Positions 47,212 through 60,272 are shown, numbered from the stretch's first letter. The stretch: 64,000 nucleotides of DNA from Aegilops tauschii subsp. strangulata (GCF_002575655.3 NC_053036.3:158572627-158636626); one strand, 5' to 3'. Notes: generated from the sequence alone by a model not told the origin. Program-made: numbers and translations.

Positions 47212-48289
47212 TAAAAAGATTATAAGTTAGTTTGGTATCGGTGCTTGTACTACCTCGTCGTCCGCAAGTTGGTATTGTTGTTAACGATCATTTGGTATGA
47301 ACTTGGCATTTTCTTCCAACCATCATGCCGAGGGTCGACGTGGATATAAAGCTGAATCATTTGTTTCGAAACGAATTTTCAGGCACCTGATTTTTATTTG
47401 ATGGGTAGCATAAGCACCTGCCGTTCGAATTCCCAGTTCTCCAAATTTTTTGAAACAAGTGCATGCTCTTATTATCACAATGAAAAAACAATATCCCTGC
47501 TGCATCCCAGTTATCAGTCTGTACTTGAAGAATTCTCTCGTTTATTGAGCACGTATATTGTTTTTTCAGGTCGAGCAAGTTTCAACTGGGCTGTAGACTG
47601 CCCAGGCTTGGTTTTGTTTTTGACAGGCCCAGCCCATGACGACAACGGGGCACAAAGATCCAGAAGGTATCTACTGGCCTCTGGCCCGCCAGCGTTAGTT
47701 ATATTTTGTCTTACAACATCCGCAGGCACTTTTTTTACTGAATCAAACACACAGCCCAGTTCTATTTTCCTCTTGAAACGCATGTCCTACATCCGTTTTC
47801 TAATCTCTACCTATAGTTTTACTAGTTCATATACACGTATCATTATATTGAAAATACATAAAATTCACTTTTCATATTTACATCCTTATTTTTGTTGTTG
47901 TTTTCCCTCCCAGTGCTGATTTTTTTACCACTGGTTTTCCCTTAAACCAACTCAATTGTCGCACGTCTTATTTGCTTACAAAAACAAAATGATTTTTTTT
48001 GGCAAATCAATAAGTTCTTAAAAAATGTTTATCATTTCGGGATTACAAAAGTTCAGACTCCACCGAAATATGCAAAATAAGGTTGAACTTTTTGACCGTG
48101 GTCCTGGGCAGAAAATGGGCTGTAATAAATTACTTAAGAATTAGCAAATGGGCTGCAGATTATTAAAAAATAGCAAATGGGCTCTACGTTGTCTACCACA
48201 GATTTGGAGGCTGACTTGTGGGCCTACTAAGTTCATGCGTACACAAGGTTTATCAAAAAAGAAACTTAGTCAACAATCAACTCTACCAG
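47212..48289. other. No gene seen
   Basis: AT-rich; bases 47570-47780 and 48100-48200 contain AAATGGGCTGTA-type words that recur at 49540 and 49850, part of the repeat system downstream. Confidence 0.5.
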
Positions 48290-51200
48290 CGTCAAACCGT
48301 TAGATGTCAATCTAACGGCAATCGTGCTTCTTCAGTCTCTGATCTTCTTGCCCAAGCCGCCCAAACCAGCGTCGTCGGAACCGCCTGCTCCCGCCTCCCA
48401 TGGCCGGCTGTGCTGCTGGGCAGGCCTCATGGCCCCATCATATACTTGCATCCCTGGCCTATCTATCCCTCTACTCACCCACACCTCCTGTTATTTTCCG
48501 GCGACGGCAGCCGAACCAGTCAACCCTCGTACTCTCCACCGCGTGGGCAGCCACTGTCGTGTCTTCCCTGGCTCCGTGTCGTTCCCTTCGTAGGCATCGC
48601 CGTCGTCCACCGCCCTGGTGCTCTCGGCGCGGCGTGGTCAACATGGTCAACGAACGACATCCATCGGAAGTGGAGTGTACGTGGAGAGGCTGACAGCTGG
48701 GTCCACGGCCGCACACAAGGAAATGCCTCCTTATTACGCGCAAAATAATGATTCCTCCACCTGACATCTGGGACCGCCGAAAGGGCCTCTGTATTTCGCG
48801 AAAAAAACGTCCCTCCGCTGACAGGTCGGACCACCAACTATATCTTCGCACGCAAGGAAGTGCCTCCTTACTGCGCACAAAAAAATGAATACCCCCCTGC
48901 CAGCTGGGACCCACCACTGTGGGAGGCTGACTTGTGGGCCTACTAAGTTGACGGGGACGGAGGGCTTTGTCAACTTAGTCAATATGAACGATTCTAGCTC
49001 CTGTGACCGTACGATGTCCATCCAACGGCCTTAGTGCTTCTTCAACCTCTGGTCTTCTTGCTCCAGCCGCCCAAAGCAGCGCCGGTCGTGCCACCTGCTC
49101 CTGCCCCCCGTGGCCGGCTGTGCTACCGCGGAGGCCTCACCGCCCCCATACTACTCCCACCGCTGGCCAGGCCATCCCTCCACTCACCCACACCCCCTGT
49201 TATTCTGCGGCGACGGCAGCCTCAAACCGCAGCCGAACCAGTGAACCCTCGTACTCCTCTCCGCGTGGGCATCCACTGCCGCATCTTCCACGGCTCCGCA
49301 TCGTCCCCTTCCTCGGCCTCGCCGTCGTCCACCGCCTTGGTGCTCTCGGCGCGGCGTGGTCAATGTGGTCAACGACCGACTTTCATCGGAAGAGTACTGT
49401 ACGTGGAGAGGCTGACAGTTGGGTCCACGGCCACAGCCCAGTTTTTTTGTTATTTACCAAGTAAGTCGCTTTGTCAGGCCTGTTGGGCTGCAAATCTTTC
49501 AAGACGAGGAGAGCTTCATTCGGCTGGCCGAGAAAATGGCCTATCAGTAATGAGAAATGGGCTGTACATTTTTAGAACACATCAAACCGGCAATTAGTTT
49601 CAAATTTCTTTTTTTCATTTCGGGATTTTAAATTGCATTGATTTTTATGCGTGGACAATTTGTTGGATTTTATATTGATATACATTTATTTTTAAAATCA
49701 GTTTGAATGTGACTCGAAATTTCGGGATTAAAAACAGTTCGGACCGCACCGAAATATGCAAAATTCCGTATAATTTTTTAACCATGCCCACAATATGGGT
49801 TGTAATGCTAACAAAAAGAATATGGGCTCCAAAAAAACCATAAGAATTAGCAAATGGGCTGTAAATTATTAGAAATAATGGCAGATGGGTTGTATGATGT
49901 TTTCCGCAGATTTGAGGCTTTCCTAAAAAACGGTTGACGCACAAGCACTGACTGTTGGATGTCCATCCAACGGCCGCCGTGCTTCTTCAATCTCTGCTCT
50001 TCCTGCTCCAGCCGCTCAAACAAGCGCCGGCGGGACTGCCTGCTCCCTCCTCCCCGCGGCCGGCTGTGCTGCCGCGCAGGCCTCACTGCCCCATCGTACT
50101 CCCATCGCTGGCCTAGCCATCCCTCTACTCACCCACACCTGCTGTTATTCTCTGGTGATGGCAGACGACCCAGTAAACCCTTGTACAGTCGTACTCCCCT
50201 CCGCGTGGGAAACAACTGCCGAGTCTTCCCTGCCTCCGTGTCGTTCCCTTCCTAGGCCTCGCCGTCGTCCACCACCCTGGTGCTCTCGGCACGGCCTGGT
50301 CAACGTGGTCAACGACCGACATGCATCTGAAGTGGACTGTACGTGGAGAGGCTGACAGCCGGGTCCACGACCGCACGCAAGGAAATGCCTCCTTATTACG
50401 CGCAAAATAATGATTCCTCCACCTGACATCTGGGACCCACCGAAAGGGCCTCTGTATTTCACGAAAAAAACGTTACCGCCGTTGACAGCTTGGACCCACC
50501 AGCTATATCTTCGCACGCAAGGAAGTGCCTTGTTATTACGCACACAAAAATGAATACTCCCCCTACTAGCTGGGACCCAGTATAGTGGCAGGCTGACTTG
50601 TGGGCCTACTAAGTTGACGGGGACGGAGGGCTTTGTCAACTTAGTCAATATGCACGATTCTAGCTCCAGTGATCGTACGATGTCCATCCAACGGCCGTAG
50701 TGCTTCTTCAACCTCTGTTCTTCTTGCTCCAGCCGCCCAAACCAGCGCCGGTCGTGCCTCGTGCTCCTGCCTCCCGTGGCCGGCTGCGATGCGGCGGAGG
50801 CCTCACCGCCCCCTACTACTCCCACCGCTGGCTAGGCCATCCCCCTACTCACCCACACCCCCTGTTATGCTGCGGCGACGGCAGCCTCACACTCAGCGAA
50901 CCAGTGAACCCTCATACTTCTCTACGCATGGGCATCCACTGTCGTGTCTTCCCCGGCTCCGCGTCGTCCCCTTCCTAGGCCTTGTCGTCGTCCACCGCCC
51001 TGGTGCTCTCGGCGCGGCATGGTCGATGTGGTCAAGGAACGGCTTCCATCGGACGTGGACTGTACGTGGAGAGGCTGACAGCTGGGTCCACGGCCGCAGC
51101 AAGGAAGTGCCTCCTTGTTACGCGCAAAATAATTATTCCTCCACCTGACAGCGGGGACCCACCGGACGGGACACCGTATTTCACGAAAAAAACATTTCCC

Positions 51201-51330
51201 CCTGACTGCTGGGACCCACCAGCTACATCTTCGCACGCAAGGAAGTGCGTCCGAGCAAAAAAACGATTCGCCCCCCTGACTGCTGGGACCCACCAGCTAC
51301 ATCTTCGCAGGCAAGGAAGTGCCTGACAGT
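48290..51330. repeat. Four direct repeats of a ~430-650-bp unit
   Basis: Units start near 48290, 49005, 49960 and 50680. Each has GTGCTTCTTCAACCTCTG, CTCCAGCCGCCCAAA, CCTCCCGTGGCCGGCTGTGC, ACTCACCCACACC, GTGGAGAGGCTGACAGCTGG and GTCCACGGCCGC. Units 1, 3 and 4 continue with AAGGAAATGCCTCCTTATTA, CGCGCAAAATAATGATTCCT and TCTTCGCACGCAAGGAAGTG. Long frames on both strands here are repeat translations. Confidence 0.93.
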
Positions 51331-51639
51331 CGGGACCCACCTAGTCGAAGCGTACGTAGCGTTGTCATTCTGGTCGCGAACGTGTACATACATACTGGTC
51401 GATGTATAGGCGTGCATGTGTCGTAGTAGAGGCGCGCACGTGTCGTAGTAGAGGCGCGCACGTAGCATGTACACGTACGTATAGCGGCAAGTGTGCAAGA
51501 AAGAAAATACGGCCACATACGTACATGCGGGAAGGGTCTCGAACGCCTACTCGCGCATACGTACGGCCAGGGCTCGTAAACATGGCTGGGTCGGAACGGA
51601 GAAACAGCGTCGTCGTGTTCATGGGGAGCCAACCGGCTG

Positions 51640-51990
51640 GGTCGGAACGGAATGCGTCGTCGTGTTCATCGGGAGGGCTTGGACGGAACAGCCGATGGAA
51701 ACGAGGCCTGGCGTATCGCAGAACGGAGGAAACGGCCCTGTGTTCGGCCGGCCACGGTCGAAACGGGATCCGGTTCATCGGGAGGGGTCTGGCGTACCGC
51801 AAAACGGAGGAAACGGACCTCCTACGGTCAAAACAGGGGTCCTATTGATCGGGAGGGGTGTGGCGTACCGCAAAACGGAGGAAAGGGACTTGTGTTGGAG
51901 CGCTAAAGTCGAAACGGGGGTCCTGTTCATCGGGAGGGGTGTGGCGTACCGTAAAACAGGACTCCACGGGATACTGTTCATCTCCACCGT
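51640..51990. repeat. Short array, ~75-bp unit, three to four copies
   Basis: CATCGGGAGGGGTGTGGCGT and ACCGCAAAACGGAGGAAA recur near 51665, 51777, 51848 and 51928. A 306-residue plus frame (51491-52411) crosses this and the next array; it has no recognisable domain. Confidence 0.85.
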
Positions 51991-52395
51991 CAACCCCCTC
52001 CAGCCTCCACGGGCTACTGTTCATCCACCGTTGACCTCCTCCAGCCTCCACCTGCGACTGTTCATCCACGGGCTCCTGTTCATCCAGCCTCCACCGCGCG
52101 CTACTCCACCGGCTACTGTTCAACCAGCCCTCTCCATGGGCTCTTGTTCAACCACCCCTCCACGGGCTACTGTTCATCCAGCCCTCCACCGTCTACTGTT
52201 CATCCTGCCGTCCACGGGGTGGTCCTGTTCATCCAACCCTCCACGGGGTCCTATTCATTCGGCCCCAATCGGCTCGATCGATCGGGATCCTGTTCATCCA
52301 GAGGCAACACCACGGGGTCCTTTTCATCCACCCCCACCGGAAACTGTTCATCCAAACCCCCCAGCAACGCTCACTGTTCATCCAGAGGCAGCATC
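51991..52395. repeat. CTGTTCATCC minisatellite, about fifteen units of ~25-35 bp
   Basis: Units of the type CTCCACGGGCTACTGTTCAT plus CCAGCC repeat with variable length. A run of CGATCGATCG lies at 52275 and 52457. Confidence 0.88.
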
Positions 52396-52519
52396 GATCG
52401 ACTTCAATTAGCAGCAGTAGCAAAGGAATCTCTCGATTGGGTTCAGTTAACAGCCATCGATCGATCGCTCGGGTTCAGTAACGCGTAGCCTGTAGTGCAA
52501 TCGCTCGAGTTCAGTTAGA

Positions 52520-52865
52520 GCCCAATGCCTCGCACCCACGCGCATGCGTGTATGAGAGAAACGCGCAAAGCTCGGCCCCGACCACCCATCGTAACCGGGA
52601 ACACCCCGATATTTTCCTCGCCCTCGCTTCTACCACGGTTTTTTCCGTCATGGACGGCCCAAAGAATGTCATGCAGCTGCGTCTCCGGCCCGCCCAGGAC
52701 GAAAAGCCATTTTCTGTCATGATTTTTTGTCATAGAAGTAGGACCCCACCACATCTATGATGATACCAGGTTTTGTCACAATTATCGTCATAGAAGTGTC
52801 ATAAGTATGACAGAAAAAAATTCGTTCGGCCCAAAATGTCACGGATGTGTCTTTTTTTTGTAGTG
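52520..52865 (+). repeat. Right subterminal region and terminus of the Jorge-like element
   Basis: Contains TGTCATAGAAGTAGGACCC, TTATCGTCATAGAAGTGTCA and ATGTCACGGATGTGTC before TTGTAGTG, mirror images of the left end motifs (GTCATGCATG, TCCATGACGATAA). Confidence 0.85.
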
Positions 52866-53287
52866 CATGGTGCACGCAGTATAGCCAGGACCTCAAGGAG
52901 CATTTGGCAGCGGAGAAGCAAATCGCGGCCGCATGCGCGGATGAGGTCGTGATGCCTGCCATTCGTGCCGGCCCCCAGATCTTGGAGGAGCACCTCACCG
53001 TCGAGGCCACCGTTGATGCCTCGCGCGCCAACGCCGCGACGCGGTTGGCTGCTTTAAATGACAGTTCGTGGCGTTTTCTTGAGGCCACCGTCGGTGCCTT
53101 CGACAAAGACTACGAGGTGTTTTCTCAGCGTGCACGTGCTTACCTCATCTTGAGAGCCAGCAGGTTGGTGCCCGGAGCGGCTTAGGCAATTCACCACTAC
53201 AACGAGGGCACCCACGATGCGGAGGCCTCGCCCTCTTCCATGTCCAAGGAGCCAATCGTCATCGATATCTCCGACAATGAGGAGTAG

Positions 53288-54418
53288 CTTGTCTTATTAG
53301 CTCACTATAAGGACCCATGTTCAGTTTGCTAGCTACTGCCTTTCCTTAACAAATTCTAGTGAATTGTGTTGTCTACTTTTACCATGCAATCTTCTGCTAT
53401 AGTGCATATGTTCTATAAGTCATGCAATGTGGTGTTCAATTAACTGCTTGGTTCAATTCTGCAAATGTGATGTTCAATTCTTCAGGGTGCAATATTTCCA
53501 AGTTGTTAAGCATGCTTGGTTTGGTTAACTGTCTAATCTTCTATTAGGAGTATGTTATATTGTTCAATTGGTGTTTAGTTAACTGCTTGGTTCATTTGTT
53601 GTGGCTTGGTTCACTTGTTGTGGTGTTTAGTTAACTGCTTGGTTCAATTCTGCAATGCGATGTTCAATTGTTGTGGCTGCATTCTGTTATTGTATACCAT
53701 GTGAGGAATAAATCGAATTTGGCTGTACTAAATACATGAGAAACAAATACAATTGCTATATTTCCAAGTTGTTAAGCATGCTTGGTTTGGTTAACTATCT
53801 GATCTTCTATTAGGAGTATGTTATATTGTGCAATGTGGTGCTCAGTTAACGTTTGGTTCATTTGTTGTGGTGTTTAGTTAACTGCTTGGTTCAATTCTGC
53901 AATGCGATGTTCAATTGATGTGGCTGCATTCTCTTATTGTATACCATGTGAGGAATAAATCGAATTTGGTTGTACTAAATAAATGAGAAACAAATACAAC
54001 TACTATATTTCGAAGTTGTTAAGCATGCTTGGTTTGGTTAACTGTCTGATCTTCTATTAGGAGTATGTTATATTGTGCAATGTGGTGCTCAGATAACGTT
54101 TGGTTCATTTGTTGTGGTGTTTAGTTAACTGCTTGGTTCAATTCTGCAATGCGATGTTCAATTGTTGTGGCTGCATTCTGTTATTGTATACCATGTGAGG
54201 AATAAATTGAATTTGGCTGCACTTAATACATGAGAAACATATACAAGTGCTATATTTCCTAGTTCTTAATCATGCTTGGTTTGGATAAATGGGTTTTCCG
54301 TGTGGCTTGAATTAATCTGATGAATCTGCAATGTGCTTATTTATCATCAACATATTTTACTGATAGCATGCGAACCCTTACTTAACCTGATGACTAACTA
54401 CCTTATATGTGTTGCAAG
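53288..54418. repeat. Intron with three copies of a ~245-bp unit
   Basis: TTGTTAAGCATGCTTGGTTT occurs at about 53502, 53769 and 54016. Each unit also has TCTTCTATTAGGAGTATGTT, GTTTAGTTAACTGCTTGGTT and ATTGTATACCATGTGAGGAA. Element 1 has a different repeat in the equivalent intron (13815-14330). Confidence 0.92.
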
Positions 54419-54776
54419 GAAACAATGGGAAGCACTGAGGTTTACAAGATGGTACTAACTATTATACCTTGCCTTTTTGTATTCCTTTGCCCCATTTCCA
54501 AAATAGAGAAGATATTTATGCACATCCTTGTTTTCAGGCTTCACTGATTATTACCTCTCAAACCACCTCTGTGGTCAGGAGGCAAGGAAAGTTTTCATAC
54601 AACACCCACGGTTCAATATTGAAGTGTTCCTGAAGAGGTCGAAGGATGGACGGTCAATCATCCACAGGCACTGGCCTAAAGTTGCAAAGACCTTCAACAT
54701 GAATGAAGGCTCAATATTTGCCTTCTGCTTCAGCAGTTTTCCAGATGAGATGCATCTCTCTATGTACCGTCTATGA

Positions 54777-55027
54777 TGCTAATTTCAAAAGGTTCTAGAT
54801 GTTGCATGTGAAACTTGCTGCTGGTGCAGTTGTGTAATGGGTAGCTGAGTGCTGAAGCTATATCATGTTGTACTCGGATGTATTTCAATTATGAAATCCT
54901 GCTTCCTTAATATGGAAATGGAATATATTATGTGCTTAATATGAATGTTAATTAGATTATTAAATGGATTATTAATAATAGGGAAATTAGCCTGCTAATT
55001 GGCCAATTAGCTTGCTAATTGGGTTTT
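54777..55027. other. 3' flank of the B3-like gene
   Basis: AT-rich; CTAATTGGCCAATTAGC near 54994-55018 is a small palindromic repeat. No gene. Confidence 0.5.
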
Positions 55028-55495
55028 CCTATTGCAAACGGTTAATAAGAAACTACCGTGAACTCAGGCAACGCACACAGTTTCTAGGAATAAACCGTGT
55101 TGGATCAATGAACAATCACACACGACATTCTCTTCAAAACTGTTTGCGTTACGCCACCTTGCGCAAACGTTTTCCTTGTAGTGACTGTGTGGGATTATAT
55201 ACGAACGGAAACGTTTAGTGGTGACTGACTGTGTGGGATGTACTCACGACTGGAAATGATTTTGCCTATATAATTGTATTTTTTAGCACTACTGTACGTA
55301 TTTCTGTATTTGAGTGCTCGTCGGTCGCACACGACCTCATTTGCCGAGCGTGTGTGCCAGGAGGGCATATCCCCAACGGTTTCTGGGTCGTGTGGGAAGG
55401 ACCCCCCTATCGCCCACACTCACTTGGCGACGGTTCCGAATGCCGTCGCGGAAAGGGGTTAAAAACTGTTTGTTTAGGACCGACGCGTACCAGTG
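55028..55495 (+). repeat. Right subterminal region and terminus of CACTA element 2
   Basis: Motifs AACGGTTAATAAGAAAC, ACCGTGTTGGATC and ACTGTGTGGGAT recur. The final 132 bases match 16520-16650 of element 1. CAGTG ends at 55495. Confidence 0.9.
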
Positions 55496-56303
55496 CTAGG
55501 GTCCGTACTTTTGCTAGTGCAATCTCTCAATAGTGCTAATATAATTGGATCATATAACTCCCCATCAAAGTGCGATGAAGAATCACTCCAAAGTTCCTAT
55601 CTAGCGGAGAACATAAGAAGAAATCGTTTGTAGGGTACGAAACCACCTCGAAGCTGTTCTTTTCGATCAATCTATCCAAGAGTTCGTACTAAAATAACAC
55701 CAAATAATTTCATATTTAAAATACTCAATCCAACACATGGAACCTCAAAGAGTGCCCCAAGATTTCTACCGGAGAAACAAAGGCAAGAACGTGCATCAAC
55801 CCTTATGCGTAGATTACCCCAATGTCACCTCGGGAATCCGCCAGTTCAGTGCCAAAACACATATCAAGTGAATCAATATGATACCCCATTGTCACCACGA
55901 GTATTCATATGCAAGACATATATCAAGTGCTCTCAAAACCATAAAAGTATTCAATCCGATAAAATGAAATCTCAAAGGGAAAACTCAATTCATCACAACA
56001 AGGTAGAGACGGGGAGAGTTGTGCCCCCCTCGGGGCACCCCCTAGGTGCTTCTCTGGCCCACTGGATGTCTTCTGGTCCATAAAAAATCCACCAAAAAAT
56101 TCGCGGTGTTTGGACTCCGTTTGATATTGATTTCTTGCGATGTAAAAAACAAGCAAAAAACAGCAACTGACACTGGGCACTGGGTCAATAGGTTAGTCCC
56201 AAAAAATGATATAAAGTTGCTATAAATGATTGTAAAACATCCAAGAATGATAATATAACAGCATGAATACTTCATAAATTATAGATACGTTGGAGACGTA
56301 TCA
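55496..56303 (-). repeat. 3' LTR of the gypsy-type element, right piece
   Basis: It aligns with 61445-62660 (GGGTCCGTACTTTTGCTAGT; GATACGTTGGAGACGTATCA) but lacks about 400 bases present at 61956-62373 of the other LTR, with a junction near 56005. Confidence 0.93.
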
Positions 56304-59300
56304 GCATCCCCAAGCTTAATTCCTACTCCTCCTCGAGTAGGTAAATGATAAAAGAAATAATTTATGAAGTGTGAATGCTAGAAAAGTGCACAAGTTTGAT
56401 CAATGACAATTTCAATCACTTTTCCTAGCATTATAAAAGCAATTCTTTCTCATAAAATTTCTCATGTTAAAGTAGCAACCAATTCACATGTTAAGGTTCA
56501 AATAGTGAATTCTCTTGAAACTCAACAACCTATGTTCTCAGTCACCAAGCAATTGCAATTCAAATTATTCAATAGAGTTTTAGGTAAGAGCTTCACATAC
56601 TCAACCATCATATAGTCTTCCATGATTGCTAACACTCACCGCATACACATGAGCAAAAAAATTCAACCAGACACATAGAAAGATAGGGGCTTATTGTTTC
56701 GCCTCCCAACGTATTCACCTCAAGGGTGATGTCAACAATAATAACTCATGCTACCCATATCCAACTGGATATATGTTCCTAGATCTTTCCTCACCACATG
56801 ATGCTTGCCAAAAGAGAAAAATAAAAAGGAATAGAGAGAAGAACTTTGACTCTTGCACGAAAGTAAATACATAAAGGTAAAAGATAGGCCCTTCGCAGTG
56901 GGAAGCAGAGGTTTCCATGCGCTTATTTCTTTGTATGCTCAACCCCTTAGTGAAAAAGAACGTCACGCTATATTGCCCCTTATGATATAAACCTTTATTA
57001 TGCAGTCTGTCGCTTTTATTCTTTGCCATCACAAGTTCGTACAACGCTCAATTTTCTCTTACACTAAATGATCTAACACTTTTAGAAGCAATTTTTATTG
57101 CCTTATTGCACCGATGACAACTTACTTGAAGGATCTTATTCAATCCTTAGGTAGGTATGGTGGACTCTTGAAAATAAGATTTGGGTTTAAAGGTTTTTGG
57201 ATGCACAAGTAGTATCTCTACTTGGTGCGGAATTTTTTGCTAGCAAAGGTGGGGGGAAAGCACCACATGTCGAAGGATCTATGACAATATAACTTCTATG
57301 TGAATATGAACAAACATAAACCATTACGTTGTCTTCCTTGTCCAACATCAACAATTTTTGCATATAATATTTTGATGGGGGCTCACAATCACAAAAGATT
57401 TCCAAGATAGTGTATTTGCATGTGAAAGTTCTCTTCCTTATACTAATTATTCGTGAATTGCTTGTATGACCAATATTGTGATTTTCAAGCCACAAAAGAT
57501 TCACTTTCTAAACCCAATGTGAAGCTACCACTAGGCATGATATGATTTCAACTTCATGACATTCAATTTATTCAACAATTTACTCATAGGATATAAGTGA
57601 AGCACAAGAGTAAATGACAAGCTACTCCAAAAAGATATAAGTGAAAATCATACGAGTATTTAAGTTAAATACTTTAAGATCTAAGAATTTTATTAAAACA
57701 TCAAGCAAAACAAAACAAAATGACATTCCAACAATAGCACACATCATGTGAAGAAGCAAAAACTTAGGATCAACCGATACTAACCGATAATTGTCGAAGA
57801 AGGAAGGTGGGATGCCTACCGGGGCATCCCCAAGCTTAGATGCTTGAGACCTCTTGAAATATTATCTTGGGGTGCCTTGGGCATCCCCAAGCTTGAGATT
57901 TTGTGTCTCCTTAATTCCTTTTATATCACGGTTTCCCTAAATCTTAAAAACTTCATCCACACAAAACTCAACAAGAACTCGTGAGATAAGTTAGTATAAA
58001 CCAATGCAAAAACCTTATCATTCTCTACTGTAGCAAATCACTAAAATTATTATTCAACATTTCATACTAAATGCCTCTGCATATTTAATACTCCTATCCT
58101 CAAATAGAATCATTAAACAAGCAAACATATGCAAACAATGCAAACATAACAACAATCTTCCAAAACAGTACCGACTGTAAAGAATGCAAGAGTATCAATA
58201 CTTCCCTAACTCCAAAAGTTATGAAAATTTACCAAACTGTAGAAAAATTATCTGAGCTTATTTTGCAAAGAGTTTCAACATTTTATCACATTCTGACTTT
58301 TCTAGGGAATTTTTTCAACATCGATAAACTTTCTATTTTGAAACACCAACATGTAGGCTTGCAAAATAAGCATGGCAAAGGCTATACTTGATATTTTTAT
58401 TGAAAAGAAAGATGTAAAACATTATTCTATATAACATCAAGCAAATCCTAACAAAATAAAATGACGCTCCAAGAAAAACTCATATCATGTGACGAATGAA
58501 AACATAGCTCCAAGTGAGGTTACCGATAATGTTGGAAACGAAAAAGGGGATGCCTTCCGGGGCATCCCCAAGCTTAGTTGCTTGGATCTTCCTTGAATAT
58601 TACCTTGGGGTGCCTTGGGCATCCCCAAGCTTAGGGTCTTGTCACTCCTTATTCTCCTCATATTGATATCTCACCCAAAACTTGAAAAACTTCAGTCACA
58701 CAAAACTTAACGGAACTTTGTGAGATGGGTTAGTATGATAAAGAGCAAACCATTTCACTTTTGGTACTGTCAAAGACAAGATTCATAATTGTTCTCACAC
58801 AATTCCTACTGTAGCATATCATTTCCACAATTTATATTGAGCAATATAAGCCATGGAAACTAGAAAACAAGCAAACTATGCATTGAAAATAGAATCTGTC
58901 AAAAATAGAACATTCTGTAGTAATCTATACTCCAACCATACTTCTGCTACTCCAAAAATTCTGAAAAATTAGGAAAACCTGGGAAATTTGTCTATTAATC
59001 TTCTGCAAAAAGAATCGGCATTTTATCACACTTCTGTTAAAAATGAATTGTTTTCCTGAGCGCAAAAGTTTCTGTTTTCAGCAAGATCAAATCAACTATC
59101 ACCGTAAGCCATCCCAAAGGTCTTACTTGGCACTTTATTGAAACGAAAGCAATAAAACATGATTACTACAATAGCCTAATCATGTGAACTCACAAAAACA
59201 GTAGGTAAAAGTGTTGGGTTGTCTCCCAACAAGCGCTTTTCTTTAATGCCTTTTAGCTAGGCATGATGATTTCAATGATGCTCGCATAAAAGATAAGAAT

Positions 59301-59338
59301 TGAAAGATAAAGAGAGCATCATGAATCATAAGTTCCTC
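56304..59338 (-). other. 3' internal region of the gypsy-type element, no domains
   Basis: AT-rich and non-coding. Next to the LTR the minus strand reads AAGCTTGGGGATGC, a polypurine-tract-like sequence. Copies of CATCCCCAAGCTT recur at 57827, 57882, 58564 and 58619. Minus frame 57187-57504 has no recognisable domain. Confidence 0.6.
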
Positions 59339-60070
59339 TCACGTAATAATTTTCAGTAGCATCATGAATAGATTCATCAATATAACCATCACATAAAGCA
59401 TTCTTTTCATGATCCAAAAGCATAGAAATTTTTTACTCTCCATGTAAGCAATTTTATTCTCATTAATAATAGTGGGAGTATCGTAGGAAACTTGAATACT
59501 ATAAATTGTTCCCACATTAAAAGAGTAGTTTTCAGTAAAAGGATATTCAAAATTATGACAATAATTATCACTACTTTTAATAACATAAGTTTCATCACAA
59601 TAATCATCATACGTGGGAGGCATGCAATCATGATAGCAAATTTGATCATTCAAGGTAAGGGGACTAAAAAGATCATCTTCATTAAGCATAGCATCCCCAA
59701 GCTTGGGACAAACATTAATTGAAGCAAATAAATTCTCAAACATGTCATTCTCATCAAATGTAGCATCCCCAAGCTTGTGGCTTGGCATATAATAAGCATA
59801 ATCATTCTCATCATTAATAGTATAAATAGCACCAACGGTATAAAAATTGCTATCATCATAATTTCCCAAGTTGGTGCCAAAAAGATTTCCAAGGTTATAA
59901 GAAGTATCATTATATTCCCAATCATAATCATCACAAAAAGTAATAGGCATAACAAAATCATCATCAATAGTGCCCTCGGACATTGTGCCATAAGACATAG
60001 ATGCAATATCATCATCAAGTGCATCATCTTCCACAATTATTTTTTGATTCATTTTCATGAGGCATAACAA
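59339..60070 (-). CDS. Asn/Asp/Tyr-rich element protein, function unknown
   Basis: 243 residues in the internal region of the gypsy-type element. Residues 10-190 are rich in D, N and Y (VEDDALDDDIASMSYGTMSE; FCDDYDWEYNDTSYNLGNLF), with repeated (H/P)KLGDA(T/M)(F/L)(D/N)E(N/D)D blocks at about residues 98-150. These blocks arise where the CATCCCCAAGCTT motif is read on the minus strand. No gag or enzyme motif is recognised. The C-terminal 30 residues are Met/Leu-rich and may follow a frame change. Such proteins occur in non-autonomous Triticeae elements; the role is not known. It may be intact, but expression is unproven. Confidence 0.4.
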   Translation of the reverse strand: MLCLMKMNQKIIVEDDALDDDIASMSYGTMSEGTIDDDFVMPITFCDDYDWEYNDTSYNLGNLFGTNLGNYDDSNFYTVGAIYTINDENDYAYYMPSHKLGDATFDENDMFENLFASINVCPKLGDAMLNEDDLFSPLTLNDQICYHDCMPPTYDDYCDETYVIKSSDNYCHNFEYPFTENYSFNVGTIYSIQVSYDTPTIINENKIAYMESKKFLCFWIMKRMLYVMVILMNLFMMLLKIIT

Positions 60071-60272
60071 TTATAGGAGCAACATTATTTGGGAGAGATA
60101 CCTTTTTACCTCTATTCTTTCTTCTTTTCCTTTTCTTCTTCACCACCTCACGTGTGGGTTTAATTAATTTTTTCAAGCTTCTTATTGATGAAATTGGTAG
60201 AATAGGGAGCTCCTCCTCGTTACCTATTTCATCATGAGAGAAAATAGAAGGGAAAGTGGAAATCTTTACCCT

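Noticed and set aside
48471..51293. Several 90-226-residue frames on both strands
   Set aside because: All are translations of the four direct repeats; opposite strands are open over the same bases.
51491..52411. 306-residue plus-strand frame
   Set aside because: It lies across two tandem arrays, has no recognisable domain and consists of repeated RGVAYRKTE and PRATVHP-type words. Length is explained by repeat phase.
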